DNA of 64,000 nucleotides from Saccharopolyspora aridisoli (GTDB lineage Bacteria > Actinomycetota > Actinomycetes > Mycobacteriales > Pseudonocardiaceae). Each line of letters opens with the position of its first letter. Position 1 is the stretch's first letter. The DNA lies in contig NZ_SMKV01000010.1 of the NCBI RefSeq assembly GCF_004348445.1, positions 62,001 through 126,000 on the forward strand, in the 5' to 3' direction. The notes under the pieces were generated by a model that saw only the letters and a program-made list of their open reading frames with translations, was not told the DNA's origin and ran no database searches. Position numbers and translations under genes: made by a program. Positions 7,711 through 16,790 of the stretch are shown in pieces.

Positions 7711-10095
7711 ATGGCCGCACGAGATGGTGTATCGCAACCGTGGGGCGCGCGAACCCCTTTCGCCGCGGGTGGTGCGTGGCCATCCAGGGTGGACACCCAT
7801 CTCGCGGCGGGAGTGGCGGAGGACGACGTCGAGGACTGGGTACCGACAGCGTCGGTCCTGCACTCCAACGGTGACGGCCTCGACATCGCCGTCCGCCGAG
7901 GGCGCATGGTGGGGGTGCGCGGGCGCGAGCACGACCGCATCAACCGCGGAAGGCTGGACCCGAAGGACCTCTTCGGATGGCAGGCCAACCACCACCCCGA
8001 CCGGCTCACCCGGCCGCTGGTCCGCGAAGGCGGGGAACTCGTCGAAACGACGTGGGAGAACGCGATGAGCCGGATCGTCGAGCACACCAGGCTGCTGCTC
8101 GACCGCTTCGGACCCAGCGCGCTCGGCTTCTACACCAGCGGCCAGTTGTTCTTGGAGGAGTACTACACGCTCGCCACGATCGCGCGTGGTGCGATCGGCA
8201 CCCACCACCTCGACGGCAACACCCGACTGTGCACGTCCACCGCTGCCACGGCATTGAAGGAATCATTCGGCAGCGATGGTCAGCCCGGCTCCTACACCGA
8301 CATCGATCACGCCGACGTGATCGCGTTGTACGGCCACAACGTCGCCGAGACGCAGCCGGTGCTCTGGACCCGGGTCCTCGACAGACTCGCCGGACCCGAC
8401 CCGCCGGCGCTCGTCTGCGTCGATCCCCGGCGAACGCCCGTTGCCGAAGCGTCGACCGTGCACCTCGCCCCGCTACCGGGAACCAACGTCGCTCTGGTCA
8501 ACTCCCTGCTGCACGAGATCATCCAGAACGGGTGGGTGGACGAGCAGTGGGTCCGCGATCGAACGGTGGGCTACTCCGAACTCGTGGAGCAGGTGCGCGA
8601 CTGCACCCCGGCATGGGCCGGACGGATCTGCGACGTCCCGCAGGAGGAGATCGAGGAGGCAGCTCGACTGATCGGCACCTCCCACCGACTGGTCTCGACG
8701 GTGCTGCAGGGCTTCTACCAATCGCACCAAGCCACAGCTGCGTCGGTGCAGGTGAACAACATCCACCTCGTGCGGGGCATGATCGGCAAGCCCGGTGCCG
8801 GAGTCCTGCAGATGAACGGTCAACCCACCGCGGAGAACACCAGGGAATGCGGCGCCGACGGCGACCTCACCGGATTCCGCAACTGGGCCAACGAGAAGCA
8901 CATCGAGGAACTGGCGTCGCTGTGGAACGTGTCGCCGACCCACATCCCCCACTACGCACCTCCTACCCACCTCATGCAGATCATGCGCTACGCCGAGCAA
9001 GGCAGTCTGCGCATGTTGTGGGTCAGCGCCACGAACCCCGCGGCGTCGCTCCCCGATCTCGCGCGGATCCGATCGATCCTGTCCCAGCCGGACCTCTTCC
9101 TCGTCGTGCAGGACATCTTCCCCACCGAAACGACCGAGCACGCCGACGTCGTCCTCCCCGCCGCGGCGTGGGGCGAGAAGCTCGGGACCTTCACCAACGC
9201 CGACCGCACCGTCCACCTGTCCGAGAAAGCAGTCGAACCGCCTGGTGATGCGAGGCCCGATCTCGACATCTTCCTGGACTTCGCAAGGCGCATGGACTTC
9301 CGCGACCGCAGCGACCAACCACTGCCCGCGTGGTACGACGCCGAATCCGCGTTCGAAGCGTGGAAGCGGGCCAGCGCCGGCCGTCCGTGCGACTACAGCG
9401 GCATGAGCTACGCGCTGTTGCGGGAGTCCGAGGGGATCCAGTGGCCGTGCACCGCCGAAAGCCCCACCGGCACCGAACGCCTCTACACCGACGGGAAGTT
9501 CTGGGCCCACCCGGACACCTGCGAGAGCTACGGCAAGGACCTGCTCACCGGCGCCCCGAACGAACCAGAGCAGTACAAGGCCATGAACCCCCACGGGAAA
9601 GCGCTCATCAGAGCAGCGGCCTACCTCCCACCCCACGAGGTACCGAGCAACGAGCACCCGTTGTGGTTGATCACCGGCAGGACCCTCGTCCACTTCCACA
9701 CGAGGACCAAGACAGCTCGCGCGCCGCAGCTCCAGGACGCCGCACCCGAGGTGTGGGTGCAGCTTTCCGAGGCCGACGCAGCTGATCTCGGGATCGCCGA
9801 GAACGACGAGGTCGAGATCACCTCACCACGGGGCAGGGTGGTCGCCGCAGCGCGGATCGGCGGGATACGGGACGGCGTGGTGTTCCTGCCCTTCCACTAC
9901 GGCAACTGGGACAGCCAGGACCCCCGGTCGGCGAACGAGCTGACCCCAACCGACTGGGACCCCGCCTCGAAGCAACCGCTGTTCAAGACCGGGATCGCGC
10001 TGGTCCGCCGGACTGGGGCCGAGGCCACCGCCACCACCCGCACCACGGGTGCGAGAACGGTGGTCGACGAGGAGATCGGTCGGGAACCCCGATGA
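7711..10095 (+). CDS. Molybdopterin oxidoreductase lacking its Fe-S cysteines
   Basis: The 794-residue protein follows the formate dehydrogenase/assimilatory nitrate reductase plan: N-terminal domain, molybdopterin-binding core with HLDGNTRLC (Cys174 is the expected molybdenum ligand), YGHNVAETQPVLW, HLVRGMIGKPGAG, NGQPTAENTRECG, WVSATNPAASLPD, and a C-terminal dinucleotide-binding domain ending FKTGIALVRR. The N-terminal [4Fe-4S] motif C-x2-C-x3-C-x27-C is present in spacing but every cysteine is replaced: Ser48, His51, Asp55 and Asp83. An N-terminal cluster therefore cannot form in the normal way. The start at 7711 has CAGGAG upstream. It overlaps the next gene by ATGA. There is no Tat signal, so it is cytosolic. 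The substrate is unknown. Confidence 0.9.
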   Translation: MAARDGVSQPWGARTPFAAGGAWPSRVDTHLAAGVAEDDVEDWVPTASVLHSNGDGLDIAVRRGRMVGVRGREHDRINRGRLDPKDLFGWQANHHPDRLTRPLVREGGELVETTWENAMSRIVEHTRLLLDRFGPSALGFYTSGQLFLEEYYTLATIARGAIGTHHLDGNTRLCTSTAATALKESFGSDGQPGSYTDIDHADVIALYGHNVAETQPVLWTRVLDRLAGPDPPALVCVDPRRTPVAEASTVHLAPLPGTNVALVNSLLHEIIQNGWVDEQWVRDRTVGYSELVEQVRDCTPAWAGRICDVPQEEIEEAARLIGTSHRLVSTVLQGFYQSHQATAASVQVNNIHLVRGMIGKPGAGVLQMNGQPTAENTRECGADGDLTGFRNWANEKHIEELASLWNVSPTHIPHYAPPTHLMQIMRYAEQGSLRMLWVSATNPAASLPDLARIRSILSQPDLFLVVQDIFPTETTEHADVVLPAAAWGEKLGTFTNADRTVHLSEKAVEPPGDARPDLDIFLDFARRMDFRDRSDQPLPAWYDAESAFEAWKRASAGRPCDYSGMSYALLRESEGIQWPCTAESPTGTERLYTDGKFWAHPDTCESYGKDLLTGAPNEPEQYKAMNPHGKALIRAAAYLPPHEVPSNEHPLWLITGRTLVHFHTRTKTARAPQLQDAAPEVWVQLSEADAADLGIAENDEVEITSPRGRVVAAARIGGIRDGVVFLPFHYGNWDSQDPRSANELTPTDWDPASKQPLFKTGIALVRRTGAEATATTRTTGARTVVDEEIGREPR

Positions 10096-10574
10096 CGTTC
10101 ACACGTACGATGCGACGACTGCACCGCACCGAGGCCACGTTCGCGCTCTCGCTCGAACAACTCGCCGATCGCCATCGAGCGGAGGCCGAGGTCCACCACG
10201 TGGCGAAGGACCTCGCACCGTGGTCGCGTCGCCACCTCCAGGACCTGAGCTCCGATGCCCGACGGCACGGGCTGCGACTGGCCCGCGGACCCGGGCTGAT
10301 GGCCTGGGCACGGGTCCACCTCGCGCGACTCGCTGCCGACGTGTCGGATCGTCAGCTCCCGCAGAGCTTGAAGCTCGTCGCGGACCTGCGTCGCGCGTAC
10401 CTGCACGCCACCGAGGTCAACCTGTACTGGGAGATGGTGGCTCAACGCGCGCAAGCGATCGAGGACGCCGATCTCGTCGACACCGCCGCGGTCACGCGAT
10501 CCGAGGTGGTGCGCCAGCGCCAGTGGCTGGACTCGATGCTCAAAACGCTGACCCCGCAGGCACTGGCGAGCTGA
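10092..10574 (+). CDS. Helical partner protein of the molybdenum enzyme
   Basis: The 160-residue, almost wholly alpha-helical soluble protein is rich in Arg, His and Glu (segments such as HRAEAEVHHVAKDLAPW, RRAYLHATEVNLYWEMVAQRAQ). Its ATG overlaps the stop of the molybdopterin oxidoreductase (ATGA at 10092-10095), so the two are translated together and the proteins probably act together, as chaperone, subunit or electron partner. It has no cysteine cluster motif. I do not recognise a named family. The His/Glu content would allow a ferritin-like four-helix metal site, but no clean ExxH pairs are evident. Confidence 0.72.
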   Translation: MTFTRTMRRLHRTEATFALSLEQLADRHRAEAEVHHVAKDLAPWSRRHLQDLSSDARRHGLRLARGPGLMAWARVHLARLAADVSDRQLPQSLKLVADLRRAYLHATEVNLYWEMVAQRAQAIEDADLVDTAAVTRSEVVRQRQWLDSMLKTLTPQALAS

Positions 10575-10690
10575 CTTCCTCACCGGGCACCGACGACGCA
10601 CGGCCACCGCTGCGAGTCGCGCGCCGACTCCCGCGGTAGAGGCGCCGATCGAGGCGCGGTCAACGGTGTCGGCCGACCGGGTCGGAACGT

Positions 10691-11566
10691 TCAGCGATCA
10701 GCGCGCCTGATCGCGATACGACCGGCTCGCACACGGGTCTCGTACCGCGGCTGCGCGAAGACAGCGGGTCCATTGACGACTTCGCCGGTCTCCATCTCGA
10801 AGCAGGAGCCGTGCCACGGGCATATCACCCGATCACCGTCCCGCTCGCCCTCCTCCAGCGGGCCGCCGGCGTGACTGCAGACCGCCGCGATCGCCATCGG
10901 TGTGCCCGTGCGCGAGCGCGCGAGCAGCACCGGCTCACCGGCGACCTCCAGCCGCTTCAGCTCGTCCGATGCGAGGTCTCCTTCCGCGAGGACCTCGGTG
11001 AACTCCGCAGGTCCGCCGTGCGCCGAGTCCTGGTTGACCCGGACACCCATGCCATAGCTCAACTCACTCCCGATGTGAGCCGCGATCGAGGACAGCGCGA
11101 ACGCTGCTCCGGCACTCGCCTTGGCGAATCGGCGACGCCCCTGCACGCGTCCCACGATGGACGCGATGTTCAGCACGAGGCCGCCGACGTTGAGCAAGGC
11201 GTGCGCACTCGCGACCCGCCTGGACTCGCCCAGCAGGTCGCGCCAGTCGGAGGTACCGGTCAGCGCCGCAGGAAGGGTCGCCAGCACACCCACCGACAGC
11301 GCGCCGTCCGCTGCCACGCCGCACCGTTGCGACCCCGAAACCGACTCCGCGACATCGAGGATCAGCGCCGTCGTCATCGCTCCCACCGGGACGTCGGTCA
11401 ACGCGGGGTGCAGCGGAGCGCCCAGCCAGGTCCCGTCGAGGAAGTTCCGCAACGGCATGCTCTTCCGAAGCGCACCGCGCATCAGCGGTTGGATCTTGTC
11501 CTCGACCGGGTCCAACCAGGTCAGTCGGCGTGCGAACCGTCGTCCGAGCATCTCCTGCTGTGGCAT
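10691..11566 (-). CDS. DUF2231 membrane domain fused to a Rieske domain
   Basis: The 291-residue protein has an N-terminal DUF2231 domain (WLGAPLHPALTDVPVGAMTT with its conserved HPALTDVP, then four hydrophobic helices up to about residue 170) and a C-terminal Rieske [2Fe-2S] domain with Cys-Ser-His and Cys-Pro-Trp-His-Gly pairs (CSHAGGPLEEG and CPWHGSCFEMETGEV). It is expected to pass electrons at the membrane face; partners are unknown. I choose ATG 11566 because GGGAG lies 6 bases upstream; ATGs at 11572 and 11587 are alternatives. It is convergent with the molybdenum-enzyme pair, which might supply or use its electrons (inference). Confidence 0.88.
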   Translation of the reverse strand: MPQQEMLGRRFARRLTWLDPVEDKIQPLMRGALRKSMPLRNFLDGTWLGAPLHPALTDVPVGAMTTALILDVAESVSGSQRCGVAADGALSVGVLATLPAALTGTSDWRDLLGESRRVASAHALLNVGGLVLNIASIVGRVQGRRRFAKASAGAAFALSSIAAHIGSELSYGMGVRVNQDSAHGGPAEFTEVLAEGDLASDELKRLEVAGEPVLLARSRTGTPMAIAAVCSHAGGPLEEGERDGDRVICPWHGSCFEMETGEVVNGPAVFAQPRYETRVRAGRIAIRRADR

Positions 11567-12160
11567 CGGCATCTCCCTCTTCGACATCCGCTCCGGCTCA
11601 CCACATCGAGATCGAGCGAACACTGGCGTGGGCGCCTGCGCGAGCAGGGCGCCCACCCATAGTGGGTCGTAGGGCGCTGGCCCGCATTCGACGAACCGCC
11701 CGCCGTGCTGATCAGGCAGACGACGAGGGCGTCGCCGAGCCGCCGGACCTGGTTGCGAGCACTCGAGCCAGCCGCGACTGCCGTGACGAGCCCGACACCG
11801 CGTTCACGCACACGTTCGAGCAGGTCCTCACCGTTGGCGGATCCATGGCTCGTCAGCCGTCGGCGTCGAGCGGTCGCCACGCGACGGAGCCGACGACCTC
11901 GACAGCCCGAGTGGCCGTGCCGGGATCACCGACGATGCGCTTGCCGGTCGAACGGAAGCCACGACTCCGTGAGCGGTGCCGGTGAGCGGCGTGCTCGACT
12001 CCACCCCAACCGGTGTTTCCGACGAACCCCCCGCCGATCACGACCGAGCCGACGCGTCCGCGCACAGCTCGCCCCGCGCGTGCGAGCGTCAGGTGTGGTC
12101 GGATGCTGGGTGGCGCTCACCAATCGGAGAGCCTCACCGTTCGACGAGGGAGGAACCGGC
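11567..12160. other. Intergenic region, no supported gene
   Basis: About 590 bases between the divergent Rieske and OsmC genes. Overlapping open frames exist on both strands but none has a ribosome site plus family resemblance. The final bases (GAGGGAGGAACC) form the ribosome site of the OsmC gene. A divergent promoter pair would be expected here but none is clear. Confidence 0.5.
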
Positions 12161-12589
12161 ATGGCCACAACACGCACCGCGCACACCGTATGGCAGGGCA
12201 CCCTGCTGGAAGGCACCGGCGAGGTAGCCCTGGACTCCTCCGGTGTCGGGCAGTACCCGGTGTCCTGGCCGTCCCGCGCGGAGGATGCCAACGGCAAGAC
12301 CAGCCCCGAGGAGCTGATCGCCGCCGCGCATTCGAGCTGCTTCTCCATGGCGCTGTCGAACGGGCTCAGCCAGGCCGGCACTCCGCCCACCAAGCTCGAA
12401 ACGCGCGCGGAGGTCTCCTTTAAGCCTGGCGACGGCATCACCGGCATCCACCTGACGGTGCGGGGCGAGGTGCCCGGAGGCGACGAGGAGGCCTTCGTCA
12501 AGGCCGCCGAGGACGCCAAGGCCAACTGCCCGGTGAGCCAGGCACTGGCGGGCACGACGATCTCCCTCTCGGCTTCGCTGGCCTCCTGA
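12161..12589 (+). CDS. OsmC-family peroxiredoxin
   Basis: The 142-residue protein is a full-length OsmC/Ohr-fold thiol peroxidase: TAHTVWQGTLLEGTGEVAL at the N terminus, then GKTSPEELIAAAHSSCFSMAL with the first catalytic cysteine, and a second catalytic cysteine in AKANCPVSQAL. The spacing and the TSPEELIAAAHSSCF motif place it in the OsmC branch (osmotically inducible) rather than Ohr. It reduces organic hydroperoxides in the cytosol. A strong GGGAGGAACC site precedes the ATG. An imperfect hairpin just after the stop probably ends transcription. Confidence 0.93.
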   Translation: MATTRTAHTVWQGTLLEGTGEVALDSSGVGQYPVSWPSRAEDANGKTSPEELIAAAHSSCFSMALSNGLSQAGTPPTKLETRAEVSFKPGDGITGIHLTVRGEVPGGDEEAFVKAAEDAKANCPVSQALAGTTISLSASLAS

Positions 12590-12598
12590 AGCCGCCTG

Positions 12599-12630
12599 CT
12601 GCCGTCGTCCGCTGAGCGGCGCGGCGGCAG
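12599..12630 (+). terminator. Imperfect GC-rich hairpin after OsmC gene
   Basis: CTGCCG at 12599 pairs with CGGCAG at 12625, and the inner arms CCGC/GCGG pair around a TGA loop, with U-G wobbles and one bulge. It starts 10 bases after the stop codon. No T-run follows, as is usual in GC-rich actinomycetes. Confidence 0.5.
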
Positions 12631-12684
12631 CCCGTCAGCCCCGCACCCCTGTTCGAGCGGGCCGGGTGGTGAACTCGGTCCGCA

Positions 12685-13026
12685 TCAACTCCCGTTCCGA
12701 TCGGGCTCGCCGACCTGGTCGCGGGCGGCGTTCCAGCGGGCTTCGACGTCGGTCTGGGACTCGACGACTTCCGAGAAGTCCTGGGCCGAGCGCTCGTCAA
12801 GGGCACCGGCGATACCCGTCAGGGCTTGAGCACCCTTCATCCCCGCGTTCGTGAGGGAGACCACCAGCTCGTCCGGGAAGCGCGGAAGGGATCCGCCGCC
12901 ACCGTTGTCCTCACCGGAGGAATCCAGGGCGCTCTCCCAGGCCGCGTCGAGCTGGCCCAGAGCGTCCAGCACGCTGCGCCAGACGGTCAGCTGCTCGATG
13001 TCGGGTTCCGGTGTCTGGTCGCTCAT
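12685..13026 (-). CDS. Small hypothetical acidic protein
   Basis: The 113-residue soluble protein starts MSDQTPEPDIEQLTVWRSVL and contains a Gly-rich linker (GEDNGGGGSLPRFP) between two helical parts; the second has ERSAQDFSEVVESQTDVEARW. An AGAGGAACG site precedes the ATG at 13026. I do not recognise a family. The layout resembles small actinobacterial helical proteins found near desaturase or stress genes, without a known role. Confidence 0.6.
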   Translation of the reverse strand: MSDQTPEPDIEQLTVWRSVLDALGQLDAAWESALDSSGEDNGGGGSLPRFPDELVVSLTNAGMKGAQALTGIAGALDERSAQDFSEVVESQTDVEARWNAARDQVGEPDRNGS

Positions 13027-13369
13027 CGGGCTCGTTCCTCTCGATCGAAGGACGGGTGCGAACCGGCTCGCGAACCCATCAACCATCGCCATTCGTACCA
13101 CGCACGCCGGTAGCGTTGACGCCACTCATGTCGTGCCCGCTGCGCCGTGCTCTCGAAACTCCCCTGCGCGCAACACGAAGGCAACGACTGCGACAGACCT
13201 GGCGCGAACATCCCGCTCAGGTCGTTCCGTTCGGCCGGTGGGAGATCAGTCGCTCAACCGCTGCCACCGACTGAGTTCTGGCCGCTCGGCGCTGCCAGTC
13301 GCAGGTGGCGGTGGGCGACGGGAGGCGCGCGTCGTCCTCAGCTGCGCGAGCGGAGCGGTGACGCAACGA
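13027..13369. other. Intergenic region, nothing recognised
   Basis: About 340 bases between two leftward genes. No coding frame with supporting features, no tRNA-like structure and no strong hairpin was seen. It should hold the promoter of the small gene ending at 12685. Confidence 0.45.
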
Positions 13370-14320
13370 TCAAGCGTCGCGCAAGGTGCGTTTGGCGAGC
13401 CGCTGCGGGGTGGGCCAGCGGACCTCATCCACCCAACCGAGCTTCTCGAAGGCCCAGATGACCCGAGCTGAGGTGTCGAGTTGGCCGCGACCGACTCCGT
13501 GCCGCGCACAAGACGGGTCGGCGTGGTGCGAGTTGTGCCAAGACTCGCCGAAGGACGCGATCGCCAGCGGCCAGAAGTTCGCCGCTCGGTCGCGGGAAGC
13601 GTAAGGGCGTTCGCCGACCATGTGGCAGATCGAGTTCACCGCCCACGTGACGTGGTGCAGGACCCCGACTCGCACCAGCCCGGCCCAGAAGAAGGCCGTC
13701 AGCGCACCCCACCAGGACTGGGTGATCAGGCCGCCCAGCAGGGCGGGCAGCACCAGCGTCGCGAGGGTCCACACAGGGAACATCCGGTTCACCCAGGTCA
13801 GAGCGCGATCCTTGAGCATGTCAGGAGCGAACCGGGCGAGGTTGGTCTGGTCCCGGTTGAACAGCCAGCCCATGTGGGCGTGCCAGAAGCCCTTCGCGAC
13901 GGCGATGGGTCCGGTGCCGTACAGCCACGGCGAGTGCGGATCACCTTCCTTGTCCGCGAAGGCGTGGTGGCGGCGGTGGTCGGCAACCCACTGGATCACC
14001 GGGCCCTGCATGGCGAAGCTGCCCGCGATCGCCAATCCCACTCGCAGCGGCGTCTTGGCCTTGAAGGCGCGGTGGGTGAACAGTCGGTGGAACCCGACCG
14101 TCACGCCGAGGCCGCTGGCGTAGTAGAAGAACAGGGCCAGTCCGATGTCCCACCAACCCAGGCCCCACCCCCAGGCGAAGGGCACTGCTGCGAGCAGCGC
14201 GAGCAGTGGCGTGATCGTGAACAGCGCGATCAGCACGACCTGGCTGACGGGAGTGCGGCCGGCGATCATCGGTGTTGCGGCGTCCGATCGAGACGTCCGC
14301 GTCGGAAGTGCTGAACTCAT
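13370..14320 (-). CDS. Acyl-CoA (stearoyl-type) fatty acid desaturase
   Basis: The 316-residue membrane enzyme has the three histidine boxes that bind the di-iron centre: HRLFTH (first), HRRHH in ADHRRHHAFAD (second) and HNSHH in ESWHNSHHADPSCARHG (third), separated by hydrophobic helix pairs. This is the SCD/DesA3-like delta-9 desaturase family that introduces a double bond in acyl chains using O2 and electrons from a ferredoxin or reductase. The ATG at 14320 is chosen because GGGAGAGGG lies just upstream; longer readings add residues with no family match. It probably adjusts membrane fluidity. It stands alone on the minus strand. Confidence 0.9.
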   Translation of the reverse strand: MSSALPTRTSRSDAATPMIAGRTPVSQVVLIALFTITPLLALLAAVPFAWGWGLGWWDIGLALFFYYASGLGVTVGFHRLFTHRAFKAKTPLRVGLAIAGSFAMQGPVIQWVADHRRHHAFADKEGDPHSPWLYGTGPIAVAKGFWHAHMGWLFNRDQTNLARFAPDMLKDRALTWVNRMFPVWTLATLVLPALLGGLITQSWWGALTAFFWAGLVRVGVLHHVTWAVNSICHMVGERPYASRDRAANFWPLAIASFGESWHNSHHADPSCARHGVGRGQLDTSARVIWAFEKLGWVDEVRWPTPQRLAKRTLRDA

Positions 14321-14502
14321 GGAAACCCTCTCCCGGTACGGGGCAACATTCTCGTGCGGGCAACATGCTTCGGACATCGCCGGGGACCGGGGCGAACATG
14401 CTCCAGCCTACGCTCCTACCGGCCGCTCAGCCGCCACTCGGATGTCGGTTTCAGGACGTTCCCGTGGGCGTCATCGGCGCTCTCAGCTCGAACTGGCGGG
14501 AG

Positions 14503-15266
14503 TCACCTGCGCGGGAGTGTCCGCAGGTCGTCGAGCTGCAACGATCCGTCCACCACGGACTCGGCCACGTCCTTGAGCCTGCGACCGTGGCGGCGACCGT
14601 GACCGCGGAGCGCGGCGAAGGCTTCTTCCACGCCCGGGCCGAGGCCTTCAGCGATGACGCCCTTGGCCTGTTCAATGCTCACCCTGCTGTTCAGCGCGAT
14701 CTGGAGCTGCTCGCTCAACGTCTCGTGCCGCCGCAGCGTGCGCTCCTGCACCAGGCCGATGGTGGCCACGTCGGCCAGTGCACGCGCGACGCGGAGGTCG
14801 GTCGCGGCCAACCCGGGTGTCGATCGGAACAGGTTGAGCGAACCCAGGACCTGCTCGCGCAGCCGCATCGGCACCGCGTGCACCCCGGCGAACCCCAGTT
14901 CTTCCGCTGCAGTGGCGAAGCGCGGCCAGCGGCGCCGAACGTCATCGACGGGGGCGCTGACGACCTACCGGTGCGGTAGCACTCCAAGGAGGGTCCCCGC
15001 TCCTCCTGCAACTGGAACAGGTCCAGCACGCGGGTGTGTTCGGTCGACGATGCCACCAGGCGCAAGCTGGGGCGCTCTCCGGCAGGCTCCGCCAGCAGCA
15101 GACCTGCTGCGTCCACGGTGAGCAGTTCCACGCAGTGCTCGGTGAGCCGGTGCATGAGGTCCGCGCTGTCGAAGTCGGTGACCAAGCTGTCCGCCAGTTC
15201 GACGAAGGCTTGGCCCAGGTCCTCGGGTGCGGCGCCAGTCACCTCTTCGAGTGCATGTGGCCGCAC
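14503..15266 (-). pseudogene. GAF-ANTAR regulator split by a frameshift
   Basis: Two adjoining frames together encode one GAF-ANTAR protein. The first part, from about 15266, encodes the GAF domain start (LGQAFVELADSLVTDFDSAD) to GPSLECYRTG. The reading then has to jump by one base near 14963-14968 to continue as VVSAPVDDVRRRWPRFATAA, through AGVHAVPMRLREQVLGSLNL, to the ANTAR domain (SRVSIEQAKGVIAEGLG) ending at 14503. The second frame has a TAG immediately upstream of the junction. A one-base deletion fits the alignment with the neighbouring paralogue exactly. It could be a real mutation or a sequence error. Confidence 0.8.
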
Positions 15267-15288
15267 TGCTCCTCGGCGAGGACGCCCT

Positions 15289-16041
15289 TCATCGCGACAG
15301 CCGCTGCTCGTGGTGGGTGGCGAGCAGGTTGCTCGGCTGGATGGTCCGGTCGGCGACGCTGCGTGCCAGATCGGTCAGGCCTTGGCCGTTGGCCCGCGCG
15401 TAGTCGCGCAGCAGCTCGAACGCGTGCTGCATCGACAGGTCACCGCTCTCCGCGAGCACCCCTTTGGCCTGTTCGATCACCACGCGGTGGTGCAGTGTGG
15501 CTTGCAGCTGCTCGGACACCGTCTCCTTCCTGAGCGCCGCCCGCTGGTGCAGGATGCCCACGGTGGCCACATCGGCGAGCGCCTGACCGAGTTGGGCATC
15601 GGCTCCGCTCACACCGACCGCCTCGCGGTTGAGCAGGGTCAGCGCTCCGATGGTCTCGCGGCGCAACCGCATGGGCACCGCAGCGGCAGCGCGGAAACCG
15701 CTCGCCACGGCGGCCTCGGCGAACTCGGGCCAGCGACTGCGCTCGCTCGCGAGGTCGGAGCTGGTGACCACCGCTGAGTCGCGGATGCAGTCCTGGCATG
15801 GGCCCTCGCGGGTCTGCATCGCGAACAGCTCCAGCAACCGCGCGTCTTCGTTCGTCGCCGCCATGGGGCGCCATCCGCCGCGCTGGTCGGAGAGGATCAC
15901 CCCTACCGCGGTGACGTCCAGCAGCTCCGCAGACCTCTCGGCCAGCAGGCTCAGGAAGTCCATCACGTCGAAGTCGTCGACGAGCGTGTCCGACAGCGCC
16001 ACGAAGGTCTGGGCAAGTCGCTGTTCTCGTTCGGTAGCCAT
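15289..16041 (-). CDS. GAF and ANTAR domain regulator
   Basis: The 250-residue cytosolic protein has an N-terminal GAF sensory domain (about residues 15-155; AVGVILSDQRGGWRPMAAT, REGPCQDCIRDSAV, AVPMRLRRETIGALTLLN) and a C-terminal ANTAR RNA-binding domain (LHHRVVIEQAKGVLAE, HAFELLRDYARANGQ). ANTAR proteins bind paired hexanucleotide hairpins in nascent RNA and prevent termination. The ATG at 16041 begins the conserved sequence; a GTG at 16062 overlapping the upstream gene's stop is an alternative. It is the middle gene of three tandem paralogues in one operon. Confidence 0.9.
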   Translation of the reverse strand: MATEREQRLAQTFVALSDTLVDDFDVMDFLSLLAERSAELLDVTAVGVILSDQRGGWRPMAATNEDARLLELFAMQTREGPCQDCIRDSAVVTSSDLASERSRWPEFAEAAVASGFRAAAAVPMRLRRETIGALTLLNREAVGVSGADAQLGQALADVATVGILHQRAALRKETVSEQLQATLHHRVVIEQAKGVLAESGDLSMQHAFELLRDYARANGQGLTDLARSVADRTIQPSNLLATHHEQRLSR

Positions 16042-16058
16042 CGGTTTCGTTGTTCTCC

Positions 16059-16790
16059 TCACATGCCGGCCGATGAGGTGGGATCGTCGTCGGGCCTGAA
16101 CCGCAGCTTCCGGCTCACGACCTGGCGAGCCACCTCGGTGATCGGCAGCTCGTGGGTGTAGGCGTAGGAACGCAGGCGCAGCAAAGCCACCTCCGTGCTG
16201 CTGTCCAGCTGCACTTGCAGCATTCCCGAGGCCTGGTGCACCTCAGCGTGCGGGTCGTCGAGCCAGCTCAGGTCCTCGATCGCGTGGCCGTCGAGCTCAT
16301 GAACTATCGCTTGGGTGACCAGATCGGCCAAGATCAGCGCATCGGACAAGAGCTCGCCCGACAGCGGCCCGGGCACATCGCGGTACAGATCCAGCGAACC
16401 CAGCCGCACCACGCCGACTTCGAGCGGGAAGGAGAACAACGCCGCCGCGCCCAGCTTCAACGCGCCTGGGCTGAACCCGGGCCACCGGGTCGTCTCCGCC
16501 GCCAGGTCGGAGATCAGCACCGGTCCGCCGCTGGCGAACGCATCCAGGCAAGGCCCCTCCCCCACCGTCAGTTGCAGGTCCTCGAGCCCACTGCTGATCT
16601 CGTTGGTGGCGTGCACCAATCCACGTCGAAGTCCGTCCCCGCTTGCTTCACCGATCCGCGTGAGCACCGTTGCCCCCGCGCCGGAGACCGACAGGTGCGA
16701 CACGCACAAAGCGCACACGGCGTCCACGTCGACTGAGGATCCGTGTGCGACCAGCGCGGCCTCCAACTGGCGTCGCCTGCCTTGCGCCAT
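16059..16790 (-). CDS. GAF and ANTAR-like regulator
   Basis: The 243-residue protein is the first of three tandem paralogues. The GAF part includes VDAVCALCVSHLSVSGAGATVL and LTVGEGPCLDAFASGGPVLI, then RLGSLDLYRDVPGPLS. The C-terminal segment DDPHAEVHQASGMLQVQLDS followed by EVALLRLRSYAYTHELPITEVA has the ANTAR helix pattern. In the Mycobacterium-type branch this variant carries a diverged ANTAR core ('VHQASGM' in place of 'IEQAKGV'). Its stop codon overlaps the GTG of the next gene. The signal sensed by the GAF domain is unknown. Confidence 0.85.
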   Translation of the reverse strand: MAQGRRRQLEAALVAHGSSVDVDAVCALCVSHLSVSGAGATVLTRIGEASGDGLRRGLVHATNEISSGLEDLQLTVGEGPCLDAFASGGPVLISDLAAETTRWPGFSPGALKLGAAALFSFPLEVGVVRLGSLDLYRDVPGPLSGELLSDALILADLVTQAIVHELDGHAIEDLSWLDDPHAEVHQASGMLQVQLDSSTEVALLRLRSYAYTHELPITEVARQVVSRKLRFRPDDDPTSSAGM

